7,026 nt of DNA, from contig JABEUL010000130.1 of NCBI GenBank assembly GCA_013044465.1, positions 1 through 7,026 on the forward strand. The letters are read 5' to 3'. Origin of the DNA: Acidimicrobiales bacterium (lineage in GTDB: Bacteria > Actinomycetota > Acidimicrobiia > Acidimicrobiales > JABEUL01). Each line of letters begins with the position of its first letter. The first letter of the stretch is position 1. Under the pieces are notes generated by a model. That model saw nothing but the letters and a program-made list of their open reading frames with translations. It had not been told where the DNA came from and made no database searches. A program made the translations under genes and the position numbers. Below, one piece after another: positions 1 through 5,994 of the stretch.

Positions 1-345
1 CACAAGATCTCTGCCATGGCCAAACAGTTCGTAAATGATAGCCAAAACGGTCTCGTAAAGGGGCGAGTTGACGGATTAGATCAAGACAGTTTGAGGAGTT
101 TGGCGAATCAAATCATGAATACACCAGGAATCAGAGCAGTCATTTTAGGGTCTTCACCCGATGGAGTGAAAGCATCGTTGGTAGTTGCTACTTCTGGCGA
201 AGTTGATTCGAGAGCAATTGTGAAAAGTGTCGGCCCATTGATACAAGGTGGAGGGGGAGGCAGTGAGAAAATATGTCTCGCCGGAGGAAAAAGTGCTGAA
301 CGTCTCGACGAGGCCATTAGCCAAGCTTTTTCAATGCTGGCTTAA
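1..345 (+). CDS. alaS: Alanyl-tRNA synthetase, C-terminal fragment (5' end outside window)
   Basis: The frame is open from base 1 through an in-frame ATG at 16 to the TAA at 343-345, so this is the last ~114 codons of a longer gene and the ATG is internal. AlaS charges tRNA-Ala with alanine in the cytoplasm. The visible part is the C-terminal DHHA1-type domain: an alpha/beta region reading AVILGSS...ASLVVATS, then a five-glycine run (bases ~250-264), then CLAGGK and a final amphipathic helix. A glycine-rich loop followed by an AGG motif near the very end is the usual AlaS ending. Catalytic, tRNA-recognition and most editing residues lie upstream and cannot be checked. A stand-alone DHHA1 protein is the main alternative. 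The next gene is convergent, so nothing follows alaS in an operon here. Confidence 0.9.
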   Translation, partial: HKISAMAKQFVNDSQNGLVKGRVDGLDQDSLRSLANQIMNTPGIRAVILGSSPDGVKASLVVATSGEVDSRAIVKSVGPLIQGGGGGSEKICLAGGKSAERLDEAISQAFSMLA

Positions 346-410
346 ATTTTACTTTGTTATCAAATAATGCTTGATGAGATTAAGAGAATACTTTACTGAA
401 AATTCAGCAG

Positions 411-2054
411 TTACCTAATTTTTAATATTACTCCCGCTTCACCTGCTAAAGTGCCTCTAAAGTGGCCTCCTGGTTGATTAGTGAAGGTGTCAAAGAGTAC
501 TTCACTGTCTTTAAATTTGCCAATTTCAATATCTTGAGTTGAAAAATTTATTAAAATTGCCACTGAGGAGTTTTGTTCATTGCGACTATAAGCCAAGACT
601 TTCTCATCAACTCCGTCGATAATTTCCATGGATCCATTAAGGAGCGCAAGATTCTGTTTTCTTAGATCAATTAAGGACTTGTAAGTATGGGTTATTCCTT
701 CTTGAATTAATTTATTAGTCTCTGCATTTTTCTCATCTGAATCTGGCGGCCAAGGAAGCCATGGGTCTCGATCTATTGGCCATCCGTGATTTGGACTTTT
801 ATCCCAAGGGATAGGTGCACGACTTCCGTCTCTATGGCCCGGATCAACCTCATCTTCGGGCTTTAGTTTCACATCAGTTAAACCCAACTCTTCGCCTTGA
901 AATATAAATGGAGTTCCCCGAAGAGAAAGAAGCATGAGTGCTCCACACTTGGCCGTATTGAGTGACCCACGGAAGCGAGCGAGGTGCCTTGGAAGATCGT
1001 GGTTCGATAAAACCCAAGCTGGGTAGGCATTTTTCTCGTCGTAAAGTGACTTAAGTTCCAAAATCAAAGATCTGAATTGTGCTGCATTCCAACCGACAAA
1101 GACTGCCGGGAAAGTAAATGCCAAGTCCAGTTCATCGGAGTTTCCGTAGTAGTTCACAATCTGAGCCAAAGTTAGGAGAAAAACTTCACCTATTAGGACT
1201 GGGTGTTGTTTGTAAGACTTAGCTAGTTCTCTCCAGTGGCGGATTAACCCGTGGGTAGATGGATCTTCATGAATTACAGACCTAGGAGCCCAGGCCCTCG
1301 CCTCGTCACTGTCGGCAAGTTCTTCATCTTTGCCGGTGCAGTGGACTACATCGATTCGAAAGCCATCTACCCCGCGATCTAGCCAAAAACGGAGAACTTC
1401 GTCCATTTCTCTAACCACCTCTGGGTTTTTCCAATTTAGATCCGGCTGTTCCTTGAGGAAAAAGTGGAGATAGTACTGGCCGCTCTTCTCGTCAAATGTC
1501 CAGGCACTTTCATTAGTTAAGCTGGCCTTCCAGTTATTTGGTGGGCCGCCGTCGGATTTTGGATCTCTCCAGATATACCAGTCACGCTTGGCTGAGTCTT
1601 TTGACGAGATGGAGTCCTGGAACCATGGGTGAAGTGAACTCGTGTGGTTTGGAACCCAGTCGAGGATTACCCTGATTTGGCGGGCATGTGCGTTTTTTAT
1701 TAGAATATCCATATCCTCTAAGGAACCAAATAGGGGATCAACGTCGGTATAACACGAAATGTCGTATCCGTAATCTGCCATTGGAGAAGGGTAGATTGGG
1801 GATAGCCATATGGCGTCGACGCCGAGCCACTTTAAGTAGTCAAGTTTGGCTGAGATGCCCTCGATATCGCCCACGATGTCATCATTTGGATGCATTTTGG
1901 TGCGATAGGGAGGTGTATTTGTGAGCCGTGATGCTCTGGCCTTCGGATTTGCCAGGTAGAATGATCTGGGATATATCTGATATATGGTTGCCTTGGTCCA
2001 CCAATTTGGGTCTGAGGTTATCCATTCGGGTTGTTCTAAACGATCGATAGTCAC
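411..2054 (-). CDS. GH13 alpha-glucosidase (oligo-1,6-glucosidase type)
   Basis: A complete 547-residue glycoside hydrolase family 13 enzyme, predicted to release glucose from the non-reducing end of short alpha-glucosides. All conserved regions are present: DWVPNHTS (132-139), GFRIDVVH (231-238) with nucleophile Asp235, IGEVF with acid/base Glu290, and SNHDLPR with stabiliser Asp353. QPDLN (203-207) is the region V signature of the oligo-1,6-glucosidase subfamily, and QGEELGL (386-392) is also typical of alpha-glucosidases. Val236 directly after the nucleophile is the residue linked to alpha-1,6 preference in characterised relatives, where alpha-1,4 maltases often carry Thr. DPGHRDGSRAP (404-414) resembles actinobacterial alpha-glucosidases. 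No signal peptide or membrane segment is visible, so it is probably cytoplasmic and acts on imported sugars, although no transporter lies in the window. The start is a GTG with no Shine-Dalgarno sequence; no in-frame alternative precedes the conserved N-terminal WW-x-KATIYQIYPRSF block. Exact substrate is uncertain. Confidence 0.93.
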   Translation of the reverse strand: MTIDRLEQPEWITSDPNWWTKATIYQIYPRSFYLANPKARASRLTNTPPYRTKMHPNDDIVGDIEGISAKLDYLKWLGVDAIWLSPIYPSPMADYGYDISCYTDVDPLFGSLEDMDILIKNAHARQIRVILDWVPNHTSSLHPWFQDSISSKDSAKRDWYIWRDPKSDGGPPNNWKASLTNESAWTFDEKSGQYYLHFFLKEQPDLNWKNPEVVREMDEVLRFWLDRGVDGFRIDVVHCTGKDEELADSDEARAWAPRSVIHEDPSTHGLIRHWRELAKSYKQHPVLIGEVFLLTLAQIVNYYGNSDELDLAFTFPAVFVGWNAAQFRSLILELKSLYDEKNAYPAWVLSNHDLPRHLARFRGSLNTAKCGALMLLSLRGTPFIFQGEELGLTDVKLKPEDEVDPGHRDGSRAPIPWDKSPNHGWPIDRDPWLPWPPDSDEKNAETNKLIQEGITHTYKSLIDLRKQNLALLNGSMEIIDGVDEKVLAYSRNEQNSSVAILINFSTQDIEIGKFKDSEVLFDTFTNQPGGHFRGTLAGEAGVILKIR

Positions 2055-2061
2055 ACAGGAT

Positions 2062-2067
2062 ACGATA
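2062..2067 (-). promoter_or_regulatory. Candidate -10 hexamer for a leaderless glucosidase transcript
   Basis: Read on the minus strand the hexamer is TATCGT, fitting the actinobacterial TAnnnT pattern. It lies 7 bases before the GTG at 2054, the distance expected if transcription starts at or near the start codon. The absence of any Shine-Dalgarno sequence before the GTG supports a leaderless mRNA. No convincing -35 element was found at normal spacing. On the plus strand the same bases read TACGAT (2061-2066), a possible -10 for the divergent small gene. Confidence 0.3.
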
Positions 2068-2084
2068 GATCAGGAAATGCATTT

Positions 2085-2089
2085 GGGAG
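2085..2089 (+). promoter_or_regulatory. Ribosome binding site of the small zinc-site protein
   Basis: GGGAG sits 7 bases before the ATG at 2097. It is a good Shine-Dalgarno match at ideal spacing. It fixes the start of the 70-residue gene and supports the gene being real rather than a chance reading frame. Confidence 0.6.
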
Positions 2090-2096
2090 TGGCAAT

Positions 2097-2309
2097 ATGA
2101 AAAAAGGCCGTCATCGCAGGTTTGAAGAGGCGAGAAGTCTAAAAAGGTCCTTTGAAGGGCCCGACATCCTTATCGGGCAAAAAGCTCAGGGAGAAAAGTG
2201 TGCCGAGTGCGGAGCTATTGCCGACAAACCTCACGCAGAGTGGTGTTTGGCAGAATCCGAGGAACTCGAATATGAAGACGAGCTGAATCCCACAAGGGAA
2301 ATCAACTAG
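2097..2309 (+). CDS. Small conserved-looking protein with putative CxxC-H-C zinc site
   Basis: A 70-residue hypothetical protein. The N-terminus is strongly basic (MKKGRHRRFEEARSLKRS). The middle carries Cys35, Cys38, His46 and Cys50 in a CX2C-X7-HX3C arrangement that could bind one zinc ion. The C-terminus is acidic (ESEELEYEDE). This plan of basic tail, compact zinc site and acidic tail suggests a small nucleic-acid- or ribosome-associated protein, but I do not recognise a named family. A good Shine-Dalgarno sequence supports the ATG. It is divergent from the glucosidase with only 42 bases between starts, and its TAG stop overlaps the stop of the convergent cysteine-rich gene. No signal peptide or membrane segment is visible. 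Being a coding gene is likely; function is unknown. Confidence 0.7.
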   Translation: MKKGRHRRFEEARSLKRSFEGPDILIGQKAQGEKCAECGAIADKPHAEWCLAESEELEYEDELNPTREIN

Positions 2310-2317
2310 TTTTTTTT
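2288..2317 (+). terminator. Weak possible terminator at the end of the small gene
   Basis: A 4-bp stem TCCC/GGGA with an ACAA loop (2288-2299) precedes an eight-T run at 2310-2317. The stem is short and lies 10 bases before the T-run, so this is a poor intrinsic terminator. An alternative A/T-rich hairpin pairs 2299-2308 with 2317-2326 around the T-run. Its single A-C mismatch becomes a G-U pair in the minus-strand transcript. The site lies exactly where two convergent genes meet. Confidence 0.2.
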
Positions 2318-3151
2318 AGCTGATTTTCTGACCTGGGGGTGTTTAAGGTATTTTTTCCTCGAGATCCGCTCATCAAGTGCACTTGAGAGCGCTTTAGCTA
2401 GCTCTGTCCCACAGAGAAGTTCTAGTTCTTTGCTCATCTCTTTGTAGGTGGGTTTAGTGCCAACGAAGGCCTCAGGGGACTCTGTGCACCACCAATGGAA
2501 ATCTTCGCCTCCACCGCCCCAGTCACTCCTCTTCCACTGGCTGACAAAAGTTGATATATCTCCGTTGTCATAAGTGACATCTTCTCTGTGCAATGGAAGC
2601 TGCCAGCACACCTCTGGTTTCCAAGTAGCTGGTGTCTCGCTGTTTCTAAGTGCTCCAAAATGAAGCGCACATCCTGGCCCTCCCTTGAAATCCGGTCTGT
2701 TTAAGAATATGCATGCATCATCTACAAGTCTTGTGGCCTTGGTCCCATCTCGGTTGGACTTAATTACGCCCCTTTTCTTGCCAACTGACATAAACTGCCA
2801 ATCTTCAGGTGTCAAACGCTCAACAAATTTTAGGAGATTTGTCTCATCTTCACTGTCACTGAAGTGTGCCCCATAAGAGCAGCAACCCTGAACCATATCC
2901 GTGGCGTCCTCGGTCAGCACTCCCTTGCAGCCCTTTCCATAGATGCAGGTCCAGTTGGATAGCAGGAATGTAACGTCAAAATGCCAGGGGCGGCCGTCTT
3001 TGGGATCCTCAATCTCAATCCACTCTCTAGAAACGGCCAATTTGTCCTTAGATGTTTTTTTGGGATTTTTTAAGTTTTTTATTTTTCTGGCCTTTCTAAC
3101 TTGGAATTTATACAGTAGCCGATTTGAGCTGCAGTGCCGTGGGTTCTGCAC
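2306..3151 (-). CDS. Cysteine-rich conserved protein, YkgJ/DUF3109-like metal-cluster type
   Basis: Up to 281 residues, third gene of the operon. Nine cysteines include C69-x5-C75 in WTCIYGKGC, the pair C90-C91 in GCCSYGAHF, C147 in ACIFLNR, C161 in GCALH, C182 in KPEVCWQLPL and C222 in WWCTE. A GCC motif followed by single cysteines in C-F-L, G-C-A-L-H and K-P-x-x-C-W contexts recalls the YkgJ/DUF3109 class of cysteine-cluster proteins, thought to bind Fe-S or zinc; the assignment is inference and no function is known. The N-terminal ~40 residues are a lysine/arginine-rich linker. The longest start is GTG 3151, overlapping the radical SAM gene by 44 bases with no Shine-Dalgarno sequence. A TTG at 3038-3040 has AAGGA 4 bases upstream and would give 244 residues starting just before the conserved REWIEIEDP. 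Either start keeps every conserved cysteine. The TAG stop overlaps that of the convergent small gene. Confidence 0.8.
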   Translation of the reverse strand: MQNPRHCSSNRLLYKFQVRKARKIKNLKNPKKTSKDKLAVSREWIEIEDPKDGRPWHFDVTFLLSNWTCIYGKGCKGVLTEDATDMVQGCCSYGAHFSDSEDETNLLKFVERLTPEDWQFMSVGKKRGVIKSNRDGTKATRLVDDACIFLNRPDFKGGPGCALHFGALRNSETPATWKPEVCWQLPLHREDVTYDNGDISTFVSQWKRSDWGGGGEDFHWWCTESPEAFVGTKPTYKEMSKELELLCGTELAKALSSALDERISRKKYLKHPQVRKSAKKN

Positions 3152-4505
3152 AACAAAACCACGACTCGCTTCTCCTTGGGTTATTATTTGAAACTACTTC
3201 AGAGGGAAAATCTATCAAAGATGAATCAGAGTATGTCTCCAAGTGTTCTTTAATAATGAGATAAAGACCCTTAAGTGTCACAATGGAATCATCACAGCTT
3301 TGGGAGTCTTCCATGAAACGGGCAAGGTCTTGCTGGAGATTATCAAGCGCAGCGTGTTTATAGTCAAAGCGGTAGGTGAAGTGCTCTTCGTCGTAGTCAG
3401 TAAAAATTGGGGAAAGTATAGCGCTATCTAAGAGTAGTGATCCCTTTGGAACCAGTAACTTAATTGTCCACTGAATGGGATCGCTTTCACTTAGAACATC
3501 GTATTGAATCGAAAAATTTACGATGTCTGCAATGGATTGATATGTGGTCCATGGAGAAAAAGGGATCCAGCTTGGTCTCACTGTAAGATCTATTGATTTT
3601 GCAAAGTCAATTGCCTCTTTAGCGTCGTTGGCATTATGACCCTTTTCCATGAGAGCTAACACTTCATCGTCCATTGTTTCAAAAGCACTTTGGACCAAAA
3701 TAAGACCTTTGTCTTTAAGTTGTCGCATTAGTTTCTTGTATTTGACAATGTGCTCAATCTTGATTGTGGCATCAAAAGTTAAATTGGGATGTCGTTTCCT
3801 CATCTCTGTAACCACCAGGTCGGAATGGGTCGGAATGTTTAGAAAATCGGGATCGTTAAAGGAAATATGCTCAGCGCCCATTTCAACAAGTTGATCAATA
3901 TCGTTAATTAAAGTCTTTAGATCAACTTTCCTTACCCGCTTGTTGTAAACCTGGGGCACCGGACAATGGAGGCAACCATGTGAGCACCCCCTTGAAGTTT
4001 CAATCGGACCTACAACAAGTGATCTATCTCCCCAAATAATGTGTGAGTACTCCTCTAGTGGCCTCAATTTAGAACGCAGAGGAACTAAGTGGTCGATTCT
4101 CTCGAGAATTTTCAAATTAGTGTTGGCTGGAGTCTTTCCCGTATCTAACTGATCCAGATAATTGGAAAAAGCTGTTTCGCTCTCTCCTGAAAATATGGCG
4201 TCAACTTGACCTTCACTGAAGAGGACTTCGCCTAAATGTGCTGACAGACCAAAATAAATGATCTTTCCTTTAAATCCGCTACTTCTGAGGTTTTCTACAA
4301 GGTTTTTAGCAATTGTTGCCGATGTATGCATTTGGATGGAGATTCCAATAGCTTGTGCCCAATTAATTATTCCACTATCTAAATCTTCAATAGCTAAATC
4401 AATTGTCCTGATTTCGTGACTGCTTGCCACCAATTGTGCAGCATGGCTTGCAATAATGGTCGGTTGGTTGCCAAGGTCATATGTGGATACTAGGAGAACA
4501 TTCAT
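3108..4505 (-). CDS. CUAEP/CCAEP-tail radical SAM protein with B12-binding-like N-terminal domain
   Basis: A 465-residue protein. Residues ~1-120 form a Rossmann-like cobalamin-binding-type domain (MNVLLVSTYD start, GISIQMHTSA, IIYFGLSA, AIFSGESE), but the DxHxxG motif that supplies the lower axial histidine is absent. The radical SAM core follows, with Cys174, Cys178 and Cys181 in SRGCSHGCLHC binding the [4Fe-4S] cluster that cleaves S-adenosylmethionine; FNDPDFLN (216-223) follows the core's usual strand layout. The C-terminus carries SWFCCAEPT with Cys451-Cys452-Ala-Glu-Pro, the tail that names the CUAEP/CCAEP-tail radical SAM family, in which some members have selenocysteine at the second Cys. 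Here both codons are TGT, so this is the all-cysteine form. The ATG is 35 bases after the ATP-grasp gene, without a strong Shine-Dalgarno sequence, implying co-transcription. Substrate and reaction are unknown; methylation, or C-H activation using the tail as thiolate or metal ligand, are possibilities only. Confidence 0.92.
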   Translation of the reverse strand: MNVLLVSTYDLGNQPTIIASHAAQLVASSHEIRTIDLAIEDLDSGIINWAQAIGISIQMHTSATIAKNLVENLRSSGFKGKIIYFGLSAHLGEVLFSEGQVDAIFSGESETAFSNYLDQLDTGKTPANTNLKILERIDHLVPLRSKLRPLEEYSHIIWGDRSLVVGPIETSRGCSHGCLHCPVPQVYNKRVRKVDLKTLINDIDQLVEMGAEHISFNDPDFLNIPTHSDLVVTEMRKRHPNLTFDATIKIEHIVKYKKLMRQLKDKGLILVQSAFETMDDEVLALMEKGHNANDAKEAIDFAKSIDLTVRPSWIPFSPWTTYQSIADIVNFSIQYDVLSESDPIQWTIKLLVPKGSLLLDSAILSPIFTDYDEEHFTYRFDYKHAALDNLQQDLARFMEDSQSCDDSIVTLKGLYLIIKEHLETYSDSSLIDFPSEVVSNNNPRRSESWFCCAEPTALQLKSATV

Positions 4506-4540
4506 CTTTAACTTTATGGACTATTTGGCTTTAGCTGTAA

Positions 4541-5839
4541 TTAGTCGATATCAAATTCTACTGTATCGACGGCTGCTCTCAATGCGGCAGTGACGAGTTC
4601 TTGGCTTTGAGCCTTTGCGAAAGCAAATCCAATGTATCTATCTCCATATGGCAGTGCTTTGATTTCCTCTCCAACCGATACCGTTATGGAAACTCCGGTT
4701 ATATCTGGGATTCCCTGGGCTTTTTTAACACCACTTACTTTGACCAACTCTCCACTTTTGACTATAGGAAGCATTGCCACACCCCTTGGAGCATCAGAAG
4801 GAACAATTTCTTGTATTCCCATACCCAGAGCCATTGAGATCAACGCCTTTTCCAGAGTCAGGCCTCCAACAAATTCAACGATTGATGAGCACTGCCCGCC
4901 AATGGTTCTTGCAGCCAGATCGATTACATATGGCACAAAACTATCCTTTGATCCAACTAGGCGAACTTCCACGTGAAGTGCTCCATTTTTAAGTCCAAGA
5001 GCATCTATAGCTTTTTCAACCTCGCTTACAATTTGGGCCTGGGAAGCCTGGTCAAGCATTGTTGGAGTAACATACAGAGTTTCTTCGAAATAAGGTCCTA
5101 GAAGTGGTTCTGGCTTGTCAAAAATGGCAACTACGTTTACCTCCCCATTGACTAGCAAAGCTTCAACTGCGATCTCTGATCCGTCTAGGTAACTTTCGGC
5201 TATAAAAGTGGGCTCTTTGTCACAAATTAGGGTTTCAATAACTAGAACTGCTTCACTTAGCTGCTCCTTGGTATCTGCTTTTATAACGCCCCGTGATCCT
5301 TGCATGTCGATTGGTTTGACTACGATTGGGTACCCAATCTCTCTCTCAACAATTTCAACATAAGGTTCACCAGCTAGAAAGTGTCTCCATTTGGGCTGGT
5401 TACAGCCTTTCTTAGACAGCAATTCTCTAAGTAATGCTTTGTCCCTTGTCGCTTTAATACCCAAGCCTGGATTGGCAAACTTGAGACCCATCGATATTGC
5501 CACATTATTTGCAATTTCAACTCCTCTGTCATCTACAGCAAGCACTCCGACCTGGCCCCCAAGTTCGTCTCGATATTGCGAGAGCTTCATTATGAGTTGT
5601 GCAGTGGCATCGGTCGAATCGTTAAAGTCAACTTTTAAAAATTTATCTGCGAGATCTCCTAAGGGGACCACATCAACATCTGAAACCACCAGGGATTTGA
5701 CCCCGAGTTCCTTCGCTGCTACAAGGAATGGGCTTGCCCTATAGGTGGAAGCCGGCATGACTAGGGCTATTAGTGGCAAAAGTTGTTGGTTTTTCAGATC
5801 AGTGCTTACTCTTTTTTTAATTACAACAGTATCTCCCAT
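4541..5839 (-). CDS. ATP-grasp carboxylate ligase of the CCAEP radical SAM operon
   Basis: A 432-residue ATP-grasp protein, first gene of the three-gene operon. It has a pre-ATP-grasp domain (~20-125, LIALVMPASTYRASPF), an ATP-grasp core (~126-330) and a C-terminal ~80-residue extension resembling the end domain of L-amino-acid-ligase-like members. Nucleotide-binding features are Lys134 (RDKALLRELL), Lys175 (PIVVKPIDMQGSRGV) and the ESYLDGSE segment (215-222). Metal-ligand positions are Glu291 (HVEV) and Asp307 (IDLAARTIGG). The usual EINPR motif reads DLAAR, so the canonical Asn is Ala309; similar variants occur in carboxylate-amine ligases. The family joins a carboxylate, activated as acyl phosphate, to an amine or other nucleophile. 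Substrates here are unknown. ATG 5839 is preferred because a G-run lies 7 bases upstream; GTG 5842 directly before it is the alternative. No signal peptide, so cytoplasmic. Confidence 0.9.
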   Translation of the reverse strand: MGDTVVIKKRVSTDLKNQQLLPLIALVMPASTYRASPFLVAAKELGVKSLVVSDVDVVPLGDLADKFLKVDFNDSTDATAQLIMKLSQYRDELGGQVGVLAVDDRGVEIANNVAISMGLKFANPGLGIKATRDKALLRELLSKKGCNQPKWRHFLAGEPYVEIVEREIGYPIVVKPIDMQGSRGVIKADTKEQLSEAVLVIETLICDKEPTFIAESYLDGSEIAVEALLVNGEVNVVAIFDKPEPLLGPYFEETLYVTPTMLDQASQAQIVSEVEKAIDALGLKNGALHVEVRLVGSKDSFVPYVIDLAARTIGGQCSSIVEFVGGLTLEKALISMALGMGIQEIVPSDAPRGVAMLPIVKSGELVKVSGVKKAQGIPDITGVSITVSVGEEIKALPYGDRYIGFAFAKAQSQELVTAALRAAVDTVEFDID

Positions 5840-5846
5840 CACAACA

Positions 5847-5852
5847 CCCCCC
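5847..5852 (-). promoter_or_regulatory. G-run ribosome binding site of the ATP-grasp gene
   Basis: On the minus strand, GGGGGG lies 7 bases before the ATG at 5839 and 4 bases before the GTG at 5842. It can pair with the anti-Shine-Dalgarno sequence through one G-U wobble. Spacing favours the ATG as the true start. Confidence 0.4.
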
Positions 5853-5886
5853 AGGGACCAGCGGTTTTAGCTATTAGAGTTATCAC

Positions 5887-5900
5887 CTGCAATATTGTAG
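5887..5900. promoter_or_regulatory. 14-bp near-palindrome, candidate operator between divergent genes
   Basis: The sequence CTGCAATATTGTAG pairs with itself at six of seven positions; only the third base from each end breaks the symmetry. It covers the candidate -10 of the minus-strand operon and lies between that operon and the nfuA-like gene. A repressor dimer bound here could control one or both. No named regulator motif is recognised, and A/T-rich palindromes of this size also arise by chance. Confidence 0.3.
5894..5899 (-). promoter_or_regulatory. Candidate -10 hexamer of the ATP-grasp/radical SAM operon
   Basis: The minus strand reads TACAAT, one base from the TATAAT consensus, about 54 bases before the ATG at 5839. 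No good -35 hexamer was seen 16-18 bases upstream. It is the best -10 match in the 127-bp divergent region. On the plus strand TATTGT (5893-5898) overlaps it and could be a weak -10 for the nfuA-like gene. Confidence 0.35.
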
Positions 5901-5958
5901 TAATTAAACCAAAAGATACGAGTTTAGGGGAGTTTCTCTTGCACAACGAGGTCTGATT

Positions 5959-5994
5959 ATGGCTAACATATGGGTGTGGACAATTCGACTATAG
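5959..5994 (+). other. Possible 11-codon upstream frame overlapping the nfuA-like start
   Basis: ATG 5959 has GAGG (5948-5951) 7 bases upstream, the best Shine-Dalgarno placement near the nfuA-like gene, yet its frame encodes only MANIWVWTIRL before TAG at 5992-5994. It overlaps the first eight codons of the nfuA-like gene in another frame. It could be a leader peptide coupling translation to the downstream ATG, or a chance ATG. Confidence 0.2.

Noticed and set aside
108..317. 69-codon minus-strand frame over alaS
   Set aside because: Its proline run is only the reverse of the AlaS glycine run; shadow of a real gene.
346..410. Possible terminator hairpins between alaS and the glucosidase (ATCAA/TTGAT at 359-375; CTGAA/TTCAG at 396-407)
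   Set aside because: Stems are only 5 bp, A/T-rich, and not followed by a proper T-run on either strand within the gap.
3038..3107. A/T-rich stretch between the radical SAM and cysteine-rich genes as a terminator or promoter
   Set aside because: No stable hairpin was seen, and the stretch stays open in the downstream gene's frame, so it reads better as a basic linker or short spacer.
3818..3837. Perfect 10-bp tandem duplication GGTCGGAATG
   Set aside because: Only two copies, inside the radical SAM coding region with an intact frame; likely chance or drift, not a repeat element.
4632..4976. 114-codon plus-strand open frame
   Set aside because: Antisense to the ATP-grasp C-terminal half; low-complexity composition without family features.
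5391..5744. 117-codon plus-strand open frame
   Set aside because: It lies wholly inside the ATP-grasp gene on the opposite strand, has no recognisable domain, and the minus-strand frame carries all conserved motifs.
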